DNA of 64,000 bases from Thiohalomonas sp041685045. Its GTDB lineage: Bacteria > Pseudomonadota > Gammaproteobacteria > Thiohalomonadales > Thiohalomonadaceae. Of this stretch, positions 19,213 through 28,241 are shown piece after piece. Location of the stretch: positions 121,285 through 185,284 of the forward strand of contig JAWLGP010000008.1 in the NCBI GenBank assembly GCA_041685045.1, written 5' to 3'. Under the pieces are notes generated by a model. That model did no database searches and was not told where the DNA came from. It worked only from the letters and a program-made list of their open reading frames with translations. A program made the translations under genes and the position numbers. Each line of letters begins with the position of its first letter. The stretch's first letter is position 1.

Positions 19213-19548
19213 CTATTTCTTGAACAGCTCGTCCAGCGCACCGCTTGCCGTCTTGTCCCCACCGCCGCCGAAAAGCTCTTCCAGGGCGCTGCGGGCGGCG
19301 GCGGCTTCGGAGCTGCCGCTGTAAGCGTTCGGCTGCGGTTTGAACCAGTCGCAGAAGTTGGCACGGTCCGGTTCCCGCGGTGGTTCGGCGCGCTCTTCCC
19401 GGCAGGCGGTGCGGTAGCGTGCATCGAAGTGCTCGCAAAGCCGGCAGACGTAAAGGTCGATGTCACACGCCGGGCAGCGGGCGTAGCGGGAGAAAGGTTG
19501 GGGGACAGCGTCCAGTGCCGCACCACATTTCCAGCAAACCAGACTCAT
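19213..19548 (-). CDS. small zinc-ribbon protein
   Basis: 111 residues. Cysteine pairs C5/C8 (CWKC), C25/C28 (CPAC) and C35/C38 (CRLC), with C49 beyond, form one or two zinc ribbons in the first 50 residues. The rest is polar, with a glycine-rich linker and a C-terminal ALDELFKK that repeats the earlier ALEELF motif. GAGGAA precedes the ATG at 19548. No catalytic domain is present. It is probably a nucleic-acid or protein-binding adaptor; the function is unknown. Confidence 0.7.
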   Translation of the reverse strand: MSLVCWKCGAALDAVPQPFSRYARCPACDIDLYVCRLCEHFDARYRTACREERAEPPREPDRANFCDWFKPQPNAYSGSSEAAAARSALEELFGGGGDKTASGALDELFKK

Positions 19549-19795
19549 AGCGCGTTCCTCGTCAGGAGTGATCAGCTTGCCTTGTGCCGTCGGCGAGGGC
19601 AAGCATCGGGTCACACCGCTGCGTTCCCCTCTCCTTTGAACCAAAAAGCCGCCGGTTGTTGCATTCGGCTCCCACGCCCGTGCGCTTGCGAAATTCTGCC
19701 GGCAATTGACCGGCTAATCTAACAGCAGCGTGTTACAGGGATATTCCGAAGCGGACGGGCGCCGCCTGCGCCCACACACAAAAGGAGTTGTGCCG

Positions 19796-20596
19796 ATGGA
19801 GCCGTTGGCCCGTTTGGAATCTCGTTCGATTGCGGAAGACACGGTCGCACTTTCGATCGACCTGCCGGTCGCCGGCTATGGCGTGTTGCCGGTCAACGCG
19901 TTCGTCATCAAGGGGGCGGAGCCGGTGTTGATCGATACCGGACTGGCGCTGGCACGCGACGAGTTTCTCGCCGCCTTGCGCGAGGCGGTGGACCCGAAGG
20001 CGCTCAAGTGGATTTGGCTGACCCACGTCGATCCGGACCACATGGGCAATCTGGCGGCCGTATTGGACGAGGCGCCCAATGCCAGGCTGGTGACGTCGTT
20101 CCTTGGCATGGCGAAGCTGGATATGTACCAACTGCCCGTCTCGCGTGCCTTCCTGCTGAATCTGGGCCAACGCCTGGACCTAGGTGACCGCCACCTGTTG
20201 GCCGTGCACCCACCGGTATTCGATGCCCCCGAGACCACTGGGGCGCTTGATTCGAAGACGGGTGCACTGTTCAGCGCGGACTGTTTCGGCGCGTTGCTGC
20301 CTCAGCCCGCTGATTCGGCTGCGGATGTTCCGGCCGAAACCTTACGGGAGGGCATGCTCGGCTGGGCCACGGTGGATGCACCCTGGTTGCGCAGCGTGGC
20401 ACCGGAACGCTTCCTGGACGGGTTGGAGGCGATCGGGCGCCTGCGACCGGCGGCGATCTTCAGTAGCCATGCCCCTCCCGCACACGGCATGACCGACACC
20501 TTGTTGCGGAACCTGGCCGATGCCCCGGCGGCACCGCCCTTCATCGGACCGGATCAGGCCGCGCTGGAGCGGATGATGGCAGCGGCTCGGCCCTAA
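19796..20596 (+). CDS. MBL-fold metallo-hydrolase
   Basis: 266 residues. The metallo-beta-lactamase core is seen as VNAFVIKGAEPVLIDTGLA, then the metal motif THVDPDHMGN (one His of HxHxDH replaced, as in some flavodiiron-like members). Later come LFSADCFGALL and IFSSHAPPAHG, supplying further metal ligands. AAGGAG precedes the ATG at 19796. Overall it resembles the oxygen-reductase/flavodiiron MBL branch without the flavodoxin domain. The substrate is unknown. It converges with the next gene, overlapping it by 4 bp at their stops. Confidence 0.85.
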   Translation: MEPLARLESRSIAEDTVALSIDLPVAGYGVLPVNAFVIKGAEPVLIDTGLALARDEFLAALREAVDPKALKWIWLTHVDPDHMGNLAAVLDEAPNARLVTSFLGMAKLDMYQLPVSRAFLLNLGQRLDLGDRHLLAVHPPVFDAPETTGALDSKTGALFSADCFGALLPQPADSAADVPAETLREGMLGWATVDAPWLRSVAPERFLDGLEAIGRLRPAAIFSSHAPPAHGMTDTLLRNLADAPAAPPFIGPDQAALERMMAAARP

Positions 20597-21177
20597 CGAG
20601 CGCGCACGCCGAGCCGGTTCATCCGTTTCAGCCAGGTCCTGCGCCGTGCGTCGGACACACCCTCGACCCGGCCAAACAGCGTGGCCTTGACCGGTCGGAT
20701 GCCGACAAAATGCAGGATGTTGTGCTCCAGGCTCTTGAGGCTGTGGGCGTGGAAGTACCAGCGATAGAAAAGGGCCGGCATGCCCATGGTCACGACGATG
20801 CGGGCCGACTTCCCGGTGAGCAGGCATTTTCCCATGGTTCCCGGCTGTTCCTGACTGAAGGCGAAGCCGGGCCGAAACAGCTGCTCCATAAAACCCTTGA
20901 GCAGCGCGGGCATCGTGCCCAGCCAAAGGGGGTAGAGGATGACCAGGTGGTCGGCCCAGCCGACCGCCTGCTGAGCCTGCGTGACCGCCGCCGGCGGCGA
21001 CGCCTCATGCCACTCCTTTTGGCTGCCAAGCAGGGGGAACTCCAGCTCGGCAACGGCAATGTGTCGGACCGTGTGGCCGGCGCTGGCGGCGCCTTCGGCG
21101 TACGCATCCGCCAGCGCATGGCCCAGGTGCCGTTCGCTCGTATCCGGGTGTCCCTGGATGATGACGATGCGGGTCAT
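20593..21177 (-). CDS. NAD(P)H-dependent oxidoreductase, flavodoxin-like fold (NQO1/KefF type)
   Basis: 194 residues. It begins MTRIVIIQGHPD, the FMN/FAD-binding P-loop region of the quinone reductase family. It then shows WADHLVILYPLWLGTMPALLKGF, the hallmark PLxWGxMPALLKG segment, and FYRWYFHAHSL. The likely reaction is NAD(P)H-dependent two-electron reduction of quinones. GGAGCAGAG precedes the ATG at 21177, so the longer frame is not used. No KefC/KefB potassium channel is adjacent, so the KefF role is not supported. Confidence 0.88.
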   Translation of the reverse strand: MTRIVIIQGHPDTSERHLGHALADAYAEGAASAGHTVRHIAVAELEFPLLGSQKEWHEASPPAAVTQAQQAVGWADHLVILYPLWLGTMPALLKGFMEQLFRPGFAFSQEQPGTMGKCLLTGKSARIVVTMGMPALFYRWYFHAHSLKSLEHNILHFVGIRPVKATLFGRVEGVSDARRRTWLKRMNRLGVRAR

Positions 21178-21245
21178 CGGCTCTGCTCCGGGTGCGGTTG
21201 CACCGATTGTAGTTGGGGGTAAACGGGAGGGGTGGAACAGGATTC

Positions 21246-21275
21246 GTAGGATGGGCAAAGCGAAGCGTGCCCATC
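21246..21275. repeat. half GGATGGGCAAAG element, copy 4
   Basis: GTAGGATGGGCAAAGCGAAG through GTGCCCATC only; the second half of the dyad is missing, leaving a single hairpin. Confidence 0.75.
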
Positions 21276-21386
21276 GGGGCGATTGATTATGGGGTAATTG
21301 CGGGAGGATCGAATAGGGCGGGGACGGCCCTCCCACAACAATCCGTGTCCTTCATGCCGCGACGGCGTTTGTTTGACCGGATTTTC

Positions 21387-21464
21387 GTAGGATGGGCAAA
21401 GCGCAGCGTGCCCATCGGAGGCCGATTGATGGGCACGTCGCTCTCGCTCCTTTGCCCATCCTAC
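21387..21464. repeat. GGATGGGCAAAG dyad repeat, copy 5
   Basis: Full element, with the two halves in the opposite order from copies 1-3: GTAGGATGGGCAAAGCGCAG first and CGCTCCTTTGCCCATCCTAC last. A fragment of the GTGGGAGGGCCGTCC family lies just left at about 21320-21345. It sits between the NQO1-like gene and the DUF72 gene. Confidence 0.85.
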
Positions 21465-21529
21465 GCGGCTACCTCCTGCATCCATGCAGTCGTCACCGCA
21501 CCCTACGACCGCCGAGGCGAGCCAGGCGG

Positions 21530-22231
21530 CTAATGGTGCTGCATCCTGTCCGCCAGCGCCGCCCAACGGGTGGCGAGCAGGGGTACGCCGGGCGCCTCGT
21601 GCTTGAAGAACACGAAGGCCTCGCACCAGGGTTGTGACAACACCTGCTTGGCGATGCTGCTGAGTTCACGATCGCTGTAATGGTCCTGGCGCAACCGAAG
21701 GTAGCCCCAGTCGGTGGTCGAGCGAAGGGTGGGCATGATGGTGTCGTTGTAACAGAGTGCGCAGCGTTGCGACTGCAGCAGTGCGAAAACCCTGTCGCAA
21801 AGCCAGTCGGGATTCCGGAATTCAAAGGCGATGCGGATGCCTGGGGGGATGCGGGCGGTGAGATCTTCCAGGGCCGGAAGGTCCGGCTTCATGCGGGGTG
21901 GTAGCTGAAACAGCAGCGGTCCCAGGCGCGGGCCGAGGGAGGCCAGGGTCTCGAGCAGGTAGCCGATGTCTTCATCGGTGTCGTGCAGCCGTCTGACGTG
22001 GGTGATGCGCTGCGGGACCTTGAAGGCGAACCGGAACTGTTCGGGTACCTGGCCGGCCCAACCGGCGACTCCGGCGGGCGTGGGAAAGCGGTAGAAGGTG
22101 CTGTTGATCTCTACCGCGTTAAGACGAGTGGCGTACCACGCCAGCATTTCGTCGGCACGGGTCTTTTCCGGGTAGAAGGCTCCGCGCCATTGTTTGTAGG
22201 CGAAGCCGCTGGTGCCGACGTAGAGCTGCAT
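21530..22231 (-). CDS. DUF72 (YecE) family protein
   Basis: 233 residues, the expected length. It begins MQLYVGTSGFAYKQWRGAFY, followed by RLNAVEINSTFYRFP and FAFKVPQRITHVRRL. These are the conserved opening strands of the DUF72 TIM-barrel family. IAFEFRNPDW and CYNDT are further hallmarks. The biochemical role is unknown; the fold resembles sugar isomerases or endonuclease IV. It is transcribed alone with a GGATGGGCAAAG repeat on each side. Confidence 0.92.
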   Translation of the reverse strand: MQLYVGTSGFAYKQWRGAFYPEKTRADEMLAWYATRLNAVEINSTFYRFPTPAGVAGWAGQVPEQFRFAFKVPQRITHVRRLHDTDEDIGYLLETLASLGPRLGPLLFQLPPRMKPDLPALEDLTARIPPGIRIAFEFRNPDWLCDRVFALLQSQRCALCYNDTIMPTLRSTTDWGYLRLRQDHYSDRELSSIAKQVLSQPWCEAFVFFKHEAPGVPLLATRWAALADRMQHH

Positions 22232-22402
22232 TGGCGTGTGCCGCGGTGGATCTCTTCGGCAAACATAGATGCAATCCGGAACGACGTAAGTCGGATTGGC
22301 GTCAGCATAACCCGCCGAGTATTAGCACGGCGTCCAGCGATTTGCAGAATCGCTTCGCTTTGCCCATGGGGTGCGATCCTCCCACACAACAACCGCACCT
22401 CG

Positions 22403-22438
22403 GTAGGATGGGCAAAGGAGCGAAGCGACGTGCCCATC
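22403..22438. repeat. half GGATGGGCAAAG element, copy 6, touching a stop codon
   Basis: GTAGGATGGGCAAAGGAGCG through GTGCCCATC. Its right edge overlaps the stop codon of the P-type ATPase gene (22437-22439), so the element inserted at or just beyond the end of that gene, or supplied its stop. Confidence 0.75.
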
Positions 22439-25112
22439 ATTCGCTACGCGGCGGAGAGCGCCGTAACAGCCGCAGTCCGAGCTTCCGTGCCTCGTCGAAC
22501 ACCACCACGCTGGAGGCCACCAGGGTGGCGAGGAGCCAGTCGCCGGGGGCGAGGGGGACGGTCTTGAAGATGGTCTGCGCCGGGGGCCAATAGACCACCA
22601 CGATTTGGAGCAGTACAACGCCGGTGATCGCCAGCCACAGCTTGCCGTTCTTGAGGAAATTGGGGTTGAAGATGGTGCCGAATTCCGCGCGGGCGTTGAA
22701 TACGTTGAAGAACTGGAACAGCACGAAGGTGGTGAAGGCGAGGGTGACCGCGTAGCGTCCATCGCCGTGGTCCAGTCCGTACTGGAACAGCAGCAGTGTG
22801 CCGACCATCATGGTCGCGCCGTAGAGCGCGAGCCGGGCCAGTCGGTTTCCGGACAGGATTTGGGCGCCGGGCGTCCTCGGTGACTCCCGCATCAGGCCGG
22901 GTCGGGCCGGTTCCACTCCCAGCGTCATGGCAGGCGGGCCGTCCATGATGATGTTGATCCAGAGCAGTTGAATGGCGGTGAACGGGGTCGGCATGCCGAG
23001 CAGGGTGGCAGCGAGCACCGTCAGGATGGCGCCGATATTGGTGGAGAGCTGAAAGCGCACGAATTTGACGATGTTGTCGTAGATGACGCGGCCTTCCTCC
23101 ACTGCGCGGACGATGGTGGCGAAGTTGTCGTCGGTCAGCACCAGGGTGGCCGCCTCCTTGGTGACCGCGGTGCCGGTGATCCCCATCGCCACTCCGATGT
23201 CGGCGGCTTTCAGGGCCGGGGCATCGTTGACGCCGTCACCGGTCATCGCGGCGACATGGCCATCCGCCTTCAGCGCCTTCACGATCTTCACCTTGTGCTC
23301 GGGGGCCACGCGGGCGAAGACGGCGATCGCGTCGATGCGCGCGGCAAGCTTGTCCTCATCAATGGCGTCGAGCTCCGCGCCGGTGATCACTTCGCCCGTC
23401 AGTCCCAGTTCGCGGCCGACCGCAGCGGCGGTGACCCGGTGGTCGCCAGTGATCATCTTCACCTGAATACCGGCTTCGCGGCAGCGGGCGATGGCGGCGG
23501 CGGCCTCGGCGCGGGGCGGGTCCATCAGGCCGGCGAGGCCGAGGAAGGTCCAGTCGCGGGCCCACTGCCAAAGGTCTTCGGCGGGGTCGAAGTCGCGGGC
23601 GGGAATGGTGCGACAGGCCACGGCGAGCACGCGCAGCGCCTGGTCGGCGAAGGCGGCGTTCTCCTCATCGATAGCCGTGCGCTGCGCCGCATCCAGCGCG
23701 ATGTCCCCGTCTGCCGAAGCGAGACGGGTGGAGTGCTGGAGCAGTACGTCGGGAGCACCTTTGACGTACATCTGCACCTGGTCGCCGGCATGGTGGAAGG
23801 TGGCCATGAACTTGTGGCTGGAGTCGAACGGGATCTCGGCAATACGCGGGTGGCGGCGCTGCTCGATGTCCGGATCCAGCCCCCCCTTCACGGCGAGGAC
23901 ATAGAGCGCGCCCTCCGTCGGGTCACCGACCAGCTGGCCGTCGTGAACACGCGACTCGGTCGAGAGACACATCGGCAGCAGAAAGAGGCGCAGGTCGACG
24001 CCTGCCGCCCCACTGATCGCGCCGGCCGCATCGTAGCCCTGACCACTGATCGTCAGCCGCCGCCCGGCATACCAGCCGGCGCGCGCGGTCATCTGGTTCA
24101 GGGTCAGGGTGCCGGTCTTGTCGGAGCAGATCACCGTGGTGGAACCGAGCGTCTCCACGGCCGCAAGTTTCTTCAAAATGGCCCGGTTGCGGGCCATGCG
24201 CCACATGCCGACCGCGAGCGTGACGGTCACCACCGCCGGCAGACCTTCCGGAATGGCGGCGACCGCCAGGGCGACAGCGGTCAAGGCCGCCTCGGTCCAG
24301 GGCACGCCGCGGGCGAAGTTGAGGGCGAGAATGATCAGAACCACCACGCCGGCGATGGCCGCGAGGCGCTTGCCGAGAACATCGAGCTGGCGCTGGAGCG
24401 GGGTTTCGGCCTCGGGGGCGGCGGCGATCAGCTCCGCCAGCTTGCCCATCTCGGTGGCCATGCCGGTAGCAGTCACCACCATCTCGGCACGCCCTCGGGT
24501 GACCACCGTGTTCATGAACAGCATGTTGATGCGATCGCCGAGCGGAAGCTCGGATTCGTCCAGTGGATCGGTTTGTTTGCCGACCGCCTGGGACTCGCCG
24601 GTGAGTGCCGCCTCTTCGATCTCCAGGTTGTGGGCGGCCAGCAGGCGACCGTCCGCCGGCACACGGTCGCCGGCCTCCAACAGCACGATGTCGCCCGGCA
24701 CCAGCCCGTCGGCGTCCACCTCCTGCAGGCGCCCGTCCCGCCGTAACCGTGCCCTCGCCGCCAGCATGTCGCGCAGGGCGGACAACGTCGCTTCGGCCCG
24801 GTGCTCCTGATAGAAACCGAGGCCGGCGTTGAACAGCACGACAATCAGGATGACCACGGCGTCAATGAGATCGCCGATGGCCCAGGCCAACACCGAGGCG
24901 AACAGCAGCACGATGATGAGAACACTGCGGAATTGATCAAGAAAGCGTTGCCAGGCGGGGCGTGGCGGCGCTTCGGCCAGCCGGTTTTCGCCATGGCGCG
25001 ACAGGCGTTGTGCCGCGTCTGCCGAGTTCAGGCCGCGTTTCGGGTCGGTATCCAGCGCAGCGGCCGTTTCGGCGGCGGTCAGGGTGTGCCACGGGCGGTC
25101 GGTACGGGCCAT
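22437..25112 (-). CDS. cation-translocating P-type ATPase (Ca2+/P2A type)
   Basis: 891 residues. Order: N-terminal cation-ATPase domain (TAAETAAALDTDPKRGLNSAD), actuator domain with LTGES, membrane helix 4 with PEGLPAVVTVTLA (PEGL is the P2-type ion-site motif), phosphorylation site DKTGTLT with the aspartate near residue 331, KGAPD for nucleotide binding, MITGDH, and the hinge TGDGVNDAPALKAADIG. LLWINIIMDGPPAMTLG in helix 6 matches Ca2+ pumps. It probably exports Ca2+ or a related divalent ion across the inner membrane using ATP. The start at 25112 gives MARTDRPWHTL; an extension to 25184 lacks family similarity. Confidence 0.93.
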   Translation of the reverse strand: MARTDRPWHTLTAAETAAALDTDPKRGLNSADAAQRLSRHGENRLAEAPPRPAWQRFLDQFRSVLIIVLLFASVLAWAIGDLIDAVVILIVVLFNAGLGFYQEHRAEATLSALRDMLAARARLRRDGRLQEVDADGLVPGDIVLLEAGDRVPADGRLLAAHNLEIEEAALTGESQAVGKQTDPLDESELPLGDRINMLFMNTVVTRGRAEMVVTATGMATEMGKLAELIAAAPEAETPLQRQLDVLGKRLAAIAGVVVLIILALNFARGVPWTEAALTAVALAVAAIPEGLPAVVTVTLAVGMWRMARNRAILKKLAAVETLGSTTVICSDKTGTLTLNQMTARAGWYAGRRLTISGQGYDAAGAISGAAGVDLRLFLLPMCLSTESRVHDGQLVGDPTEGALYVLAVKGGLDPDIEQRRHPRIAEIPFDSSHKFMATFHHAGDQVQMYVKGAPDVLLQHSTRLASADGDIALDAAQRTAIDEENAAFADQALRVLAVACRTIPARDFDPAEDLWQWARDWTFLGLAGLMDPPRAEAAAAIARCREAGIQVKMITGDHRVTAAAVGRELGLTGEVITGAELDAIDEDKLAARIDAIAVFARVAPEHKVKIVKALKADGHVAAMTGDGVNDAPALKAADIGVAMGITGTAVTKEAATLVLTDDNFATIVRAVEEGRVIYDNIVKFVRFQLSTNIGAILTVLAATLLGMPTPFTAIQLLWINIIMDGPPAMTLGVEPARPGLMRESPRTPGAQILSGNRLARLALYGATMMVGTLLLFQYGLDHGDGRYAVTLAFTTFVLFQFFNVFNARAEFGTIFNPNFLKNGKLWLAITGVVLLQIVVVYWPPAQTIFKTVPLAPGDWLLATLVASSVVVFDEARKLGLRLLRRSPPRSE

Positions 25113-25584
25113 AGAAAACAGGGTAGTTGGGGCGGAGACAAGTGGTTGGCCGGACACCTTACGTGGTGTCGTGGGAGCAGGCAATCACGCCGACCCGCAA
25201 GGCCACCGGCGTTGGCGCAGGAGCCAGTCGTATACACGACGGTCGCGGTAGGCCTCCGGCGGGCGGTACCGACGTGGTCCAGGCCCTGTACGACCCACAG
25301 GTGCCGGCCTTGCAGCTCATCGCCGACCGGTGCCGACTCCATTCAAGGCGAGCCTCCGCGCCGCGGGGACACGGGGCCGGGCGATCACCGGCGTTCATCC
25401 GTCTCGCGCATGGGCATGCGGTTGCAAACACCGGCCAGTGTTCTAGTTTTTCGAAAGGGTGCCACTCGCCGCAGTGCGCGAAGCACGCACGTTTCGAAGG
25501 ACAACGAAAAACGGCATTGCCGGGCTTGCCCGCCGCCTGGGCGACGCCAGGGTGGGCATGCCGGCGAGCGTCAGGGAAAAGGGC
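25113..25584. other. divergent intergenic stretch
   Basis: About 470 bp between the ATPase and the inositol-phosphate synthase genes, which point away from each other, so it should contain both promoters. Open frames crossing it are not conserved-looking and no repeat family was identified. Confidence 0.45.
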
Positions 25585-26706
25585 ATGGGCCGAAAGATAC
25601 GCATTGCGATCGTCGGCGTGGGCAACTGCGCCAGCTCTCTCGTCCAGGGCATCCATTACTACACCACCCGCAATGGGCCGGCCCTCGGGCTGATGCACTT
25701 TGACCTCGGCGGCTACCTGCCCGCCGACATCGAGGTGGTCGCCGCCTTTGACATCGACCGCCGCAAGGTCGGCCAGGACCTGTCCGAGGCGATCTTCGCC
25801 ACGCCCAACTGCACCACACGTTTTGTGGAGTCTTTGCCGGCAAGCGGGGTCACGGTACAGATGGGTCCGGTGCTCGACGGATTTGCCGCGCACATGGAGG
25901 CCTATCCCGAGGCACAGCGCTGCGTCCCCGCGGAACTGCCGCAGCCGGACGCCGAGGAGATGGTCGGTGCGCTGAAGGACTGCGGTGCCGAAATCCTGGT
26001 CAATTACCTGCCCGTTGGCTCGGAACAGGCGACCCGTTTCTGGGCCGGCTGTGCCCTGGAGGCGGGTGTCGCCTTCGTCAACAACATCCCGGTATTCATC
26101 GCCAGCGACCCGCAGTGGGCGGCTCGCTTCGCCGAAAGGAAGCTGCCGCTCATCGGTGACGACATCAAGTCGCAACTCGGTGCCACCATCGTGCACCGTA
26201 CCCTGGTGGACCTGTTCCGCCGTCGCGGCGTGCATCTGGAACGCACCTACCAGCTCAACACCGGCGGCAACAGCGACTTCCTCAACATGCTCGACCGGCA
26301 TCGGCTTGCGTCCAAGAAGGTCTCCAAGACGGAGGCGGTGCAGTCGGTGGCCGGCATCCGCCTGGATGGCGACCAAATCCATGTCGGCCCTAGCGATTAC
26401 GTGCCCTGGCAGGCGGACAACAAGGTGTGCTTCATCCGCATGGAAGGCACGCTGTTCGGCGATGTGCCAATGAACCTGGAGCTGCGGCTTTCGGTAGAAG
26501 ACTCGCCCAACTCGGCGGGGGTGGCCATCGATGCCATCCGCTGCTGCAAACTTGCGCTGGAGCGCGGCGTCGGCGGCGTGCTGGAAGCGCCGGCCTCTTT
26601 CTTCTGCAAACACCCACCTCAGCAGCATCCCGACAACGACGCATACCGCCTTACCGAGGAGTTCATCCACGCCATGCTGCACACCCTGGCACCCGGACGC
26701 CTATGA
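25585..26706 (+). CDS. myo-inositol-1-phosphate synthase family protein
   Basis: 373 residues starting MGRKIRIAIVGVGNCASSLV, the NAD-binding GxGNCASSL motif of bacterial and archaeal inositol-3-phosphate synthases. Later hallmarks are LVNYLPVGSEQA, IGDDIKSQLGATI and LNTGGNSDFLNM, followed by the SKKVSKTEAV active-site lysine region. The reaction is conversion of glucose 6-phosphate to inositol phosphate. The stop overlaps the ATG of the glycosidase gene (ATGA), so it is coupled to the six-gene operon ending at 30809. The upstream frame to 25459 is rejected because GGGAAAAGGG lies right before 25585 and the homologous N-terminus begins there. Confidence 0.92.
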   Translation: MGRKIRIAIVGVGNCASSLVQGIHYYTTRNGPALGLMHFDLGGYLPADIEVVAAFDIDRRKVGQDLSEAIFATPNCTTRFVESLPASGVTVQMGPVLDGFAAHMEAYPEAQRCVPAELPQPDAEEMVGALKDCGAEILVNYLPVGSEQATRFWAGCALEAGVAFVNNIPVFIASDPQWAARFAERKLPLIGDDIKSQLGATIVHRTLVDLFRRRGVHLERTYQLNTGGNSDFLNMLDRHRLASKKVSKTEAVQSVAGIRLDGDQIHVGPSDYVPWQADNKVCFIRMEGTLFGDVPMNLELRLSVEDSPNSAGVAIDAIRCCKLALERGVGGVLEAPASFFCKHPPQQHPDNDAYRLTEEFIHAMLHTLAPGRL

Positions 26707-27608
26707 TCGAAGCGATCAAGTTCTGGAACGAGCCGAATAATCTTTCCCATTGGGACTTTCAGATGGACCCCGAGTGGCGGCAGTTTGCCGAGATGACCCG
26801 GCTTGCGGCCGCAACGGTTCGCGAACTGCGCCCCGAGACCAAGCTGGTGTTGGGGGGGATATCGCCCATCGATGCCGACTTCATCAAGCTGCTGCAAAGC
26901 TACGGGACGCTGGCCGACCTGGATGCGGTGGCGGTCCACGGTTTTCCGCTCGACTGGAATCACTGGAAGCTGGATGAGTGGCCGGACAAGATTGCCGAAA
27001 TTGAAGCGGTAACACCCTTGCCGGTCTGGGTCACCGAGGTCGGCGTGTCGACATTCGGCGCCGACGAGGTGCAGGTCTTCGGTCTGCGGCGCACCACCGA
27101 GTTGCTGCTCGATCGTGTCGAACGGGTGTTCTGGTACAGCCTCTATGACCTGCCCCCCACCTGGGAGGCGACCACCCGCCACAAGGAGAGCGAGGGCAGC
27201 GCCTATTACCGGCACTTCTACATGGGCCTGCTGCGCAATGACGGCACCCCCAAGCCGGCGCTGTCGGACTTCAACCCGCGCATGGGGATCTGCCAGTGGT
27301 TTCACTATGAGGACCACAGGCTCGACGATGCGGTGAAGTGGCTGCGGAGCATGGGGGTCACCCGGTTACGTACCGGGATCAGCTGGGCCGACTGGCACCG
27401 GCCCAACGCCCAAGTCTGGTTCGACCGGCAGATGGCGGCCCTGGAAGGGTTCGATGTCACGCTGACGCTCTGCTTCACACCGCCCTCGCGCGGACAGCGT
27501 GAGTGTCATACCAGTCCGCCGGTCGACCTCACTGAGTTCGCCCGGTTCGCGACGGAAGTGGTGGAGCGTTACCTCCCGGCAACCAGCACGACGGCTCGAG
27601 TGGTGTGA
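26703..27608 (+). CDS. GH-A (GH39-like) glycosidase with apparently permuted barrel order
   Basis: 301 residues. It begins MIEAIKFWNEPNNLSHWDF, so the acid/base NEP motif of clan GH-A, normally in the middle, is at residues 9-11. The nucleophile strand is PVWVTEVGVSTFG (E near 113), and FWYSLYDLPP matches the late strands. After a linker (TPKPALSDFNPRMGICQWF) the C-terminal 100 residues, LDDAVKWLRSMGVTRLRTG then VTLTLCFTPPS, look like the opening strands that normally precede NEP. The order of the barrel halves therefore appears swapped. It overlaps both neighbours (ATGA before, GTGA after). It probably trims or builds a glycan in this cluster. Confidence 0.75.
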   Translation: MIEAIKFWNEPNNLSHWDFQMDPEWRQFAEMTRLAAATVRELRPETKLVLGGISPIDADFIKLLQSYGTLADLDAVAVHGFPLDWNHWKLDEWPDKIAEIEAVTPLPVWVTEVGVSTFGADEVQVFGLRRTTELLLDRVERVFWYSLYDLPPTWEATTRHKESEGSAYYRHFYMGLLRNDGTPKPALSDFNPRMGICQWFHYEDHRLDDAVKWLRSMGVTRLRTGISWADWHRPNAQVWFDRQMAALEGFDVTLTLCFTPPSRGQRECHTSPPVDLTEFARFATEVVERYLPATSTTARVV

Positions 27609-28213
27609 GCCTGCTGCTGTTCATCCGACACGGCGATACCGACGCGGTGGGCAGTTGTCTCGCCGGCCGTAATCCGGGTGTTCACCTGAATGAGCGGGGC
27701 CGGCGACAGGCCGAAGTGGTCGCCGAACGGCTGGCGACGCTGCCGCCGCAACGTGTCATCTGCAGTCCGCTGGAGCGCACCTGCCAAACGGCCGCGGCAA
27801 TCGCTGAGCGTTTTGAGGTTGGGGTCGAACTGGACGAGCGGATCATCGAGGTGGATTTCGGCGAGTGGTCCGGGCGCAGCTTCGATGAATTGGAGAATGA
27901 CCCCATGTGGCGGGCATATCATGCCTTTCGCAGCGGGATCCGCATTCCCGGCGGTGAGATGGCGACCGAGATCCAGGCGCGCATGGTGGCGGCCACAGAG
28001 TCAATCAGGCGACAGTCGCCGGAGTCGGTGGTGGCGATCGTCAGTCACGGCGATCCGATCCGCTACGCACTGGGTTTCTACATGGGGATCCCCGTCGATT
28101 TGGTTCTCCGTCTCGAGGTCGGAGTGGCCTCGGTGAGTGCCGTTACCGTAGCGGACGATGGCGCCCGGATTCATATGCTAAACAGTACAGCGGGTCCGCT
28201 AAACATCCAGTGA
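27605..28213 (+). CDS. histidine phosphatase family protein
   Basis: 202 residues. The RHG catalytic motif is at residues 8-10 (LLFIRHGDTD), followed by GRRQAE and VICSPLERTCQTA, the second-histidine-containing IVSHGDPIR, and VDFGEW. This is the phosphoglycerate-mutase-like phosphatase fold. GTG at 27605 overlaps the stop of the glycosidase. In this operon, directly behind an inositol-phosphate synthase, dephosphorylation of inositol phosphate or a sugar phosphate is an attractive guess; there is no direct evidence for the substrate. Confidence 0.9.
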   Translation: MSLLLFIRHGDTDAVGSCLAGRNPGVHLNERGRRQAEVVAERLATLPPQRVICSPLERTCQTAAAIAERFEVGVELDERIIEVDFGEWSGRSFDELENDPMWRAYHAFRSGIRIPGGEMATEIQARMVAATESIRRQSPESVVAIVSHGDPIRYALGFYMGIPVDLVLRLEVGVASVSAVTVADDGARIHMLNSTAGPLNIQ

Positions 28214-28241
28214 GGCGGCTGGCGCCACAGGGAGGGGACGC

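Noticed and set aside
27605..28213. Assigning the histidine phosphatase as inositol monophosphatase
   Set aside because: The operon context suggests it, but the RHG fold is not the usual IMPase fold, so only the family call is given.
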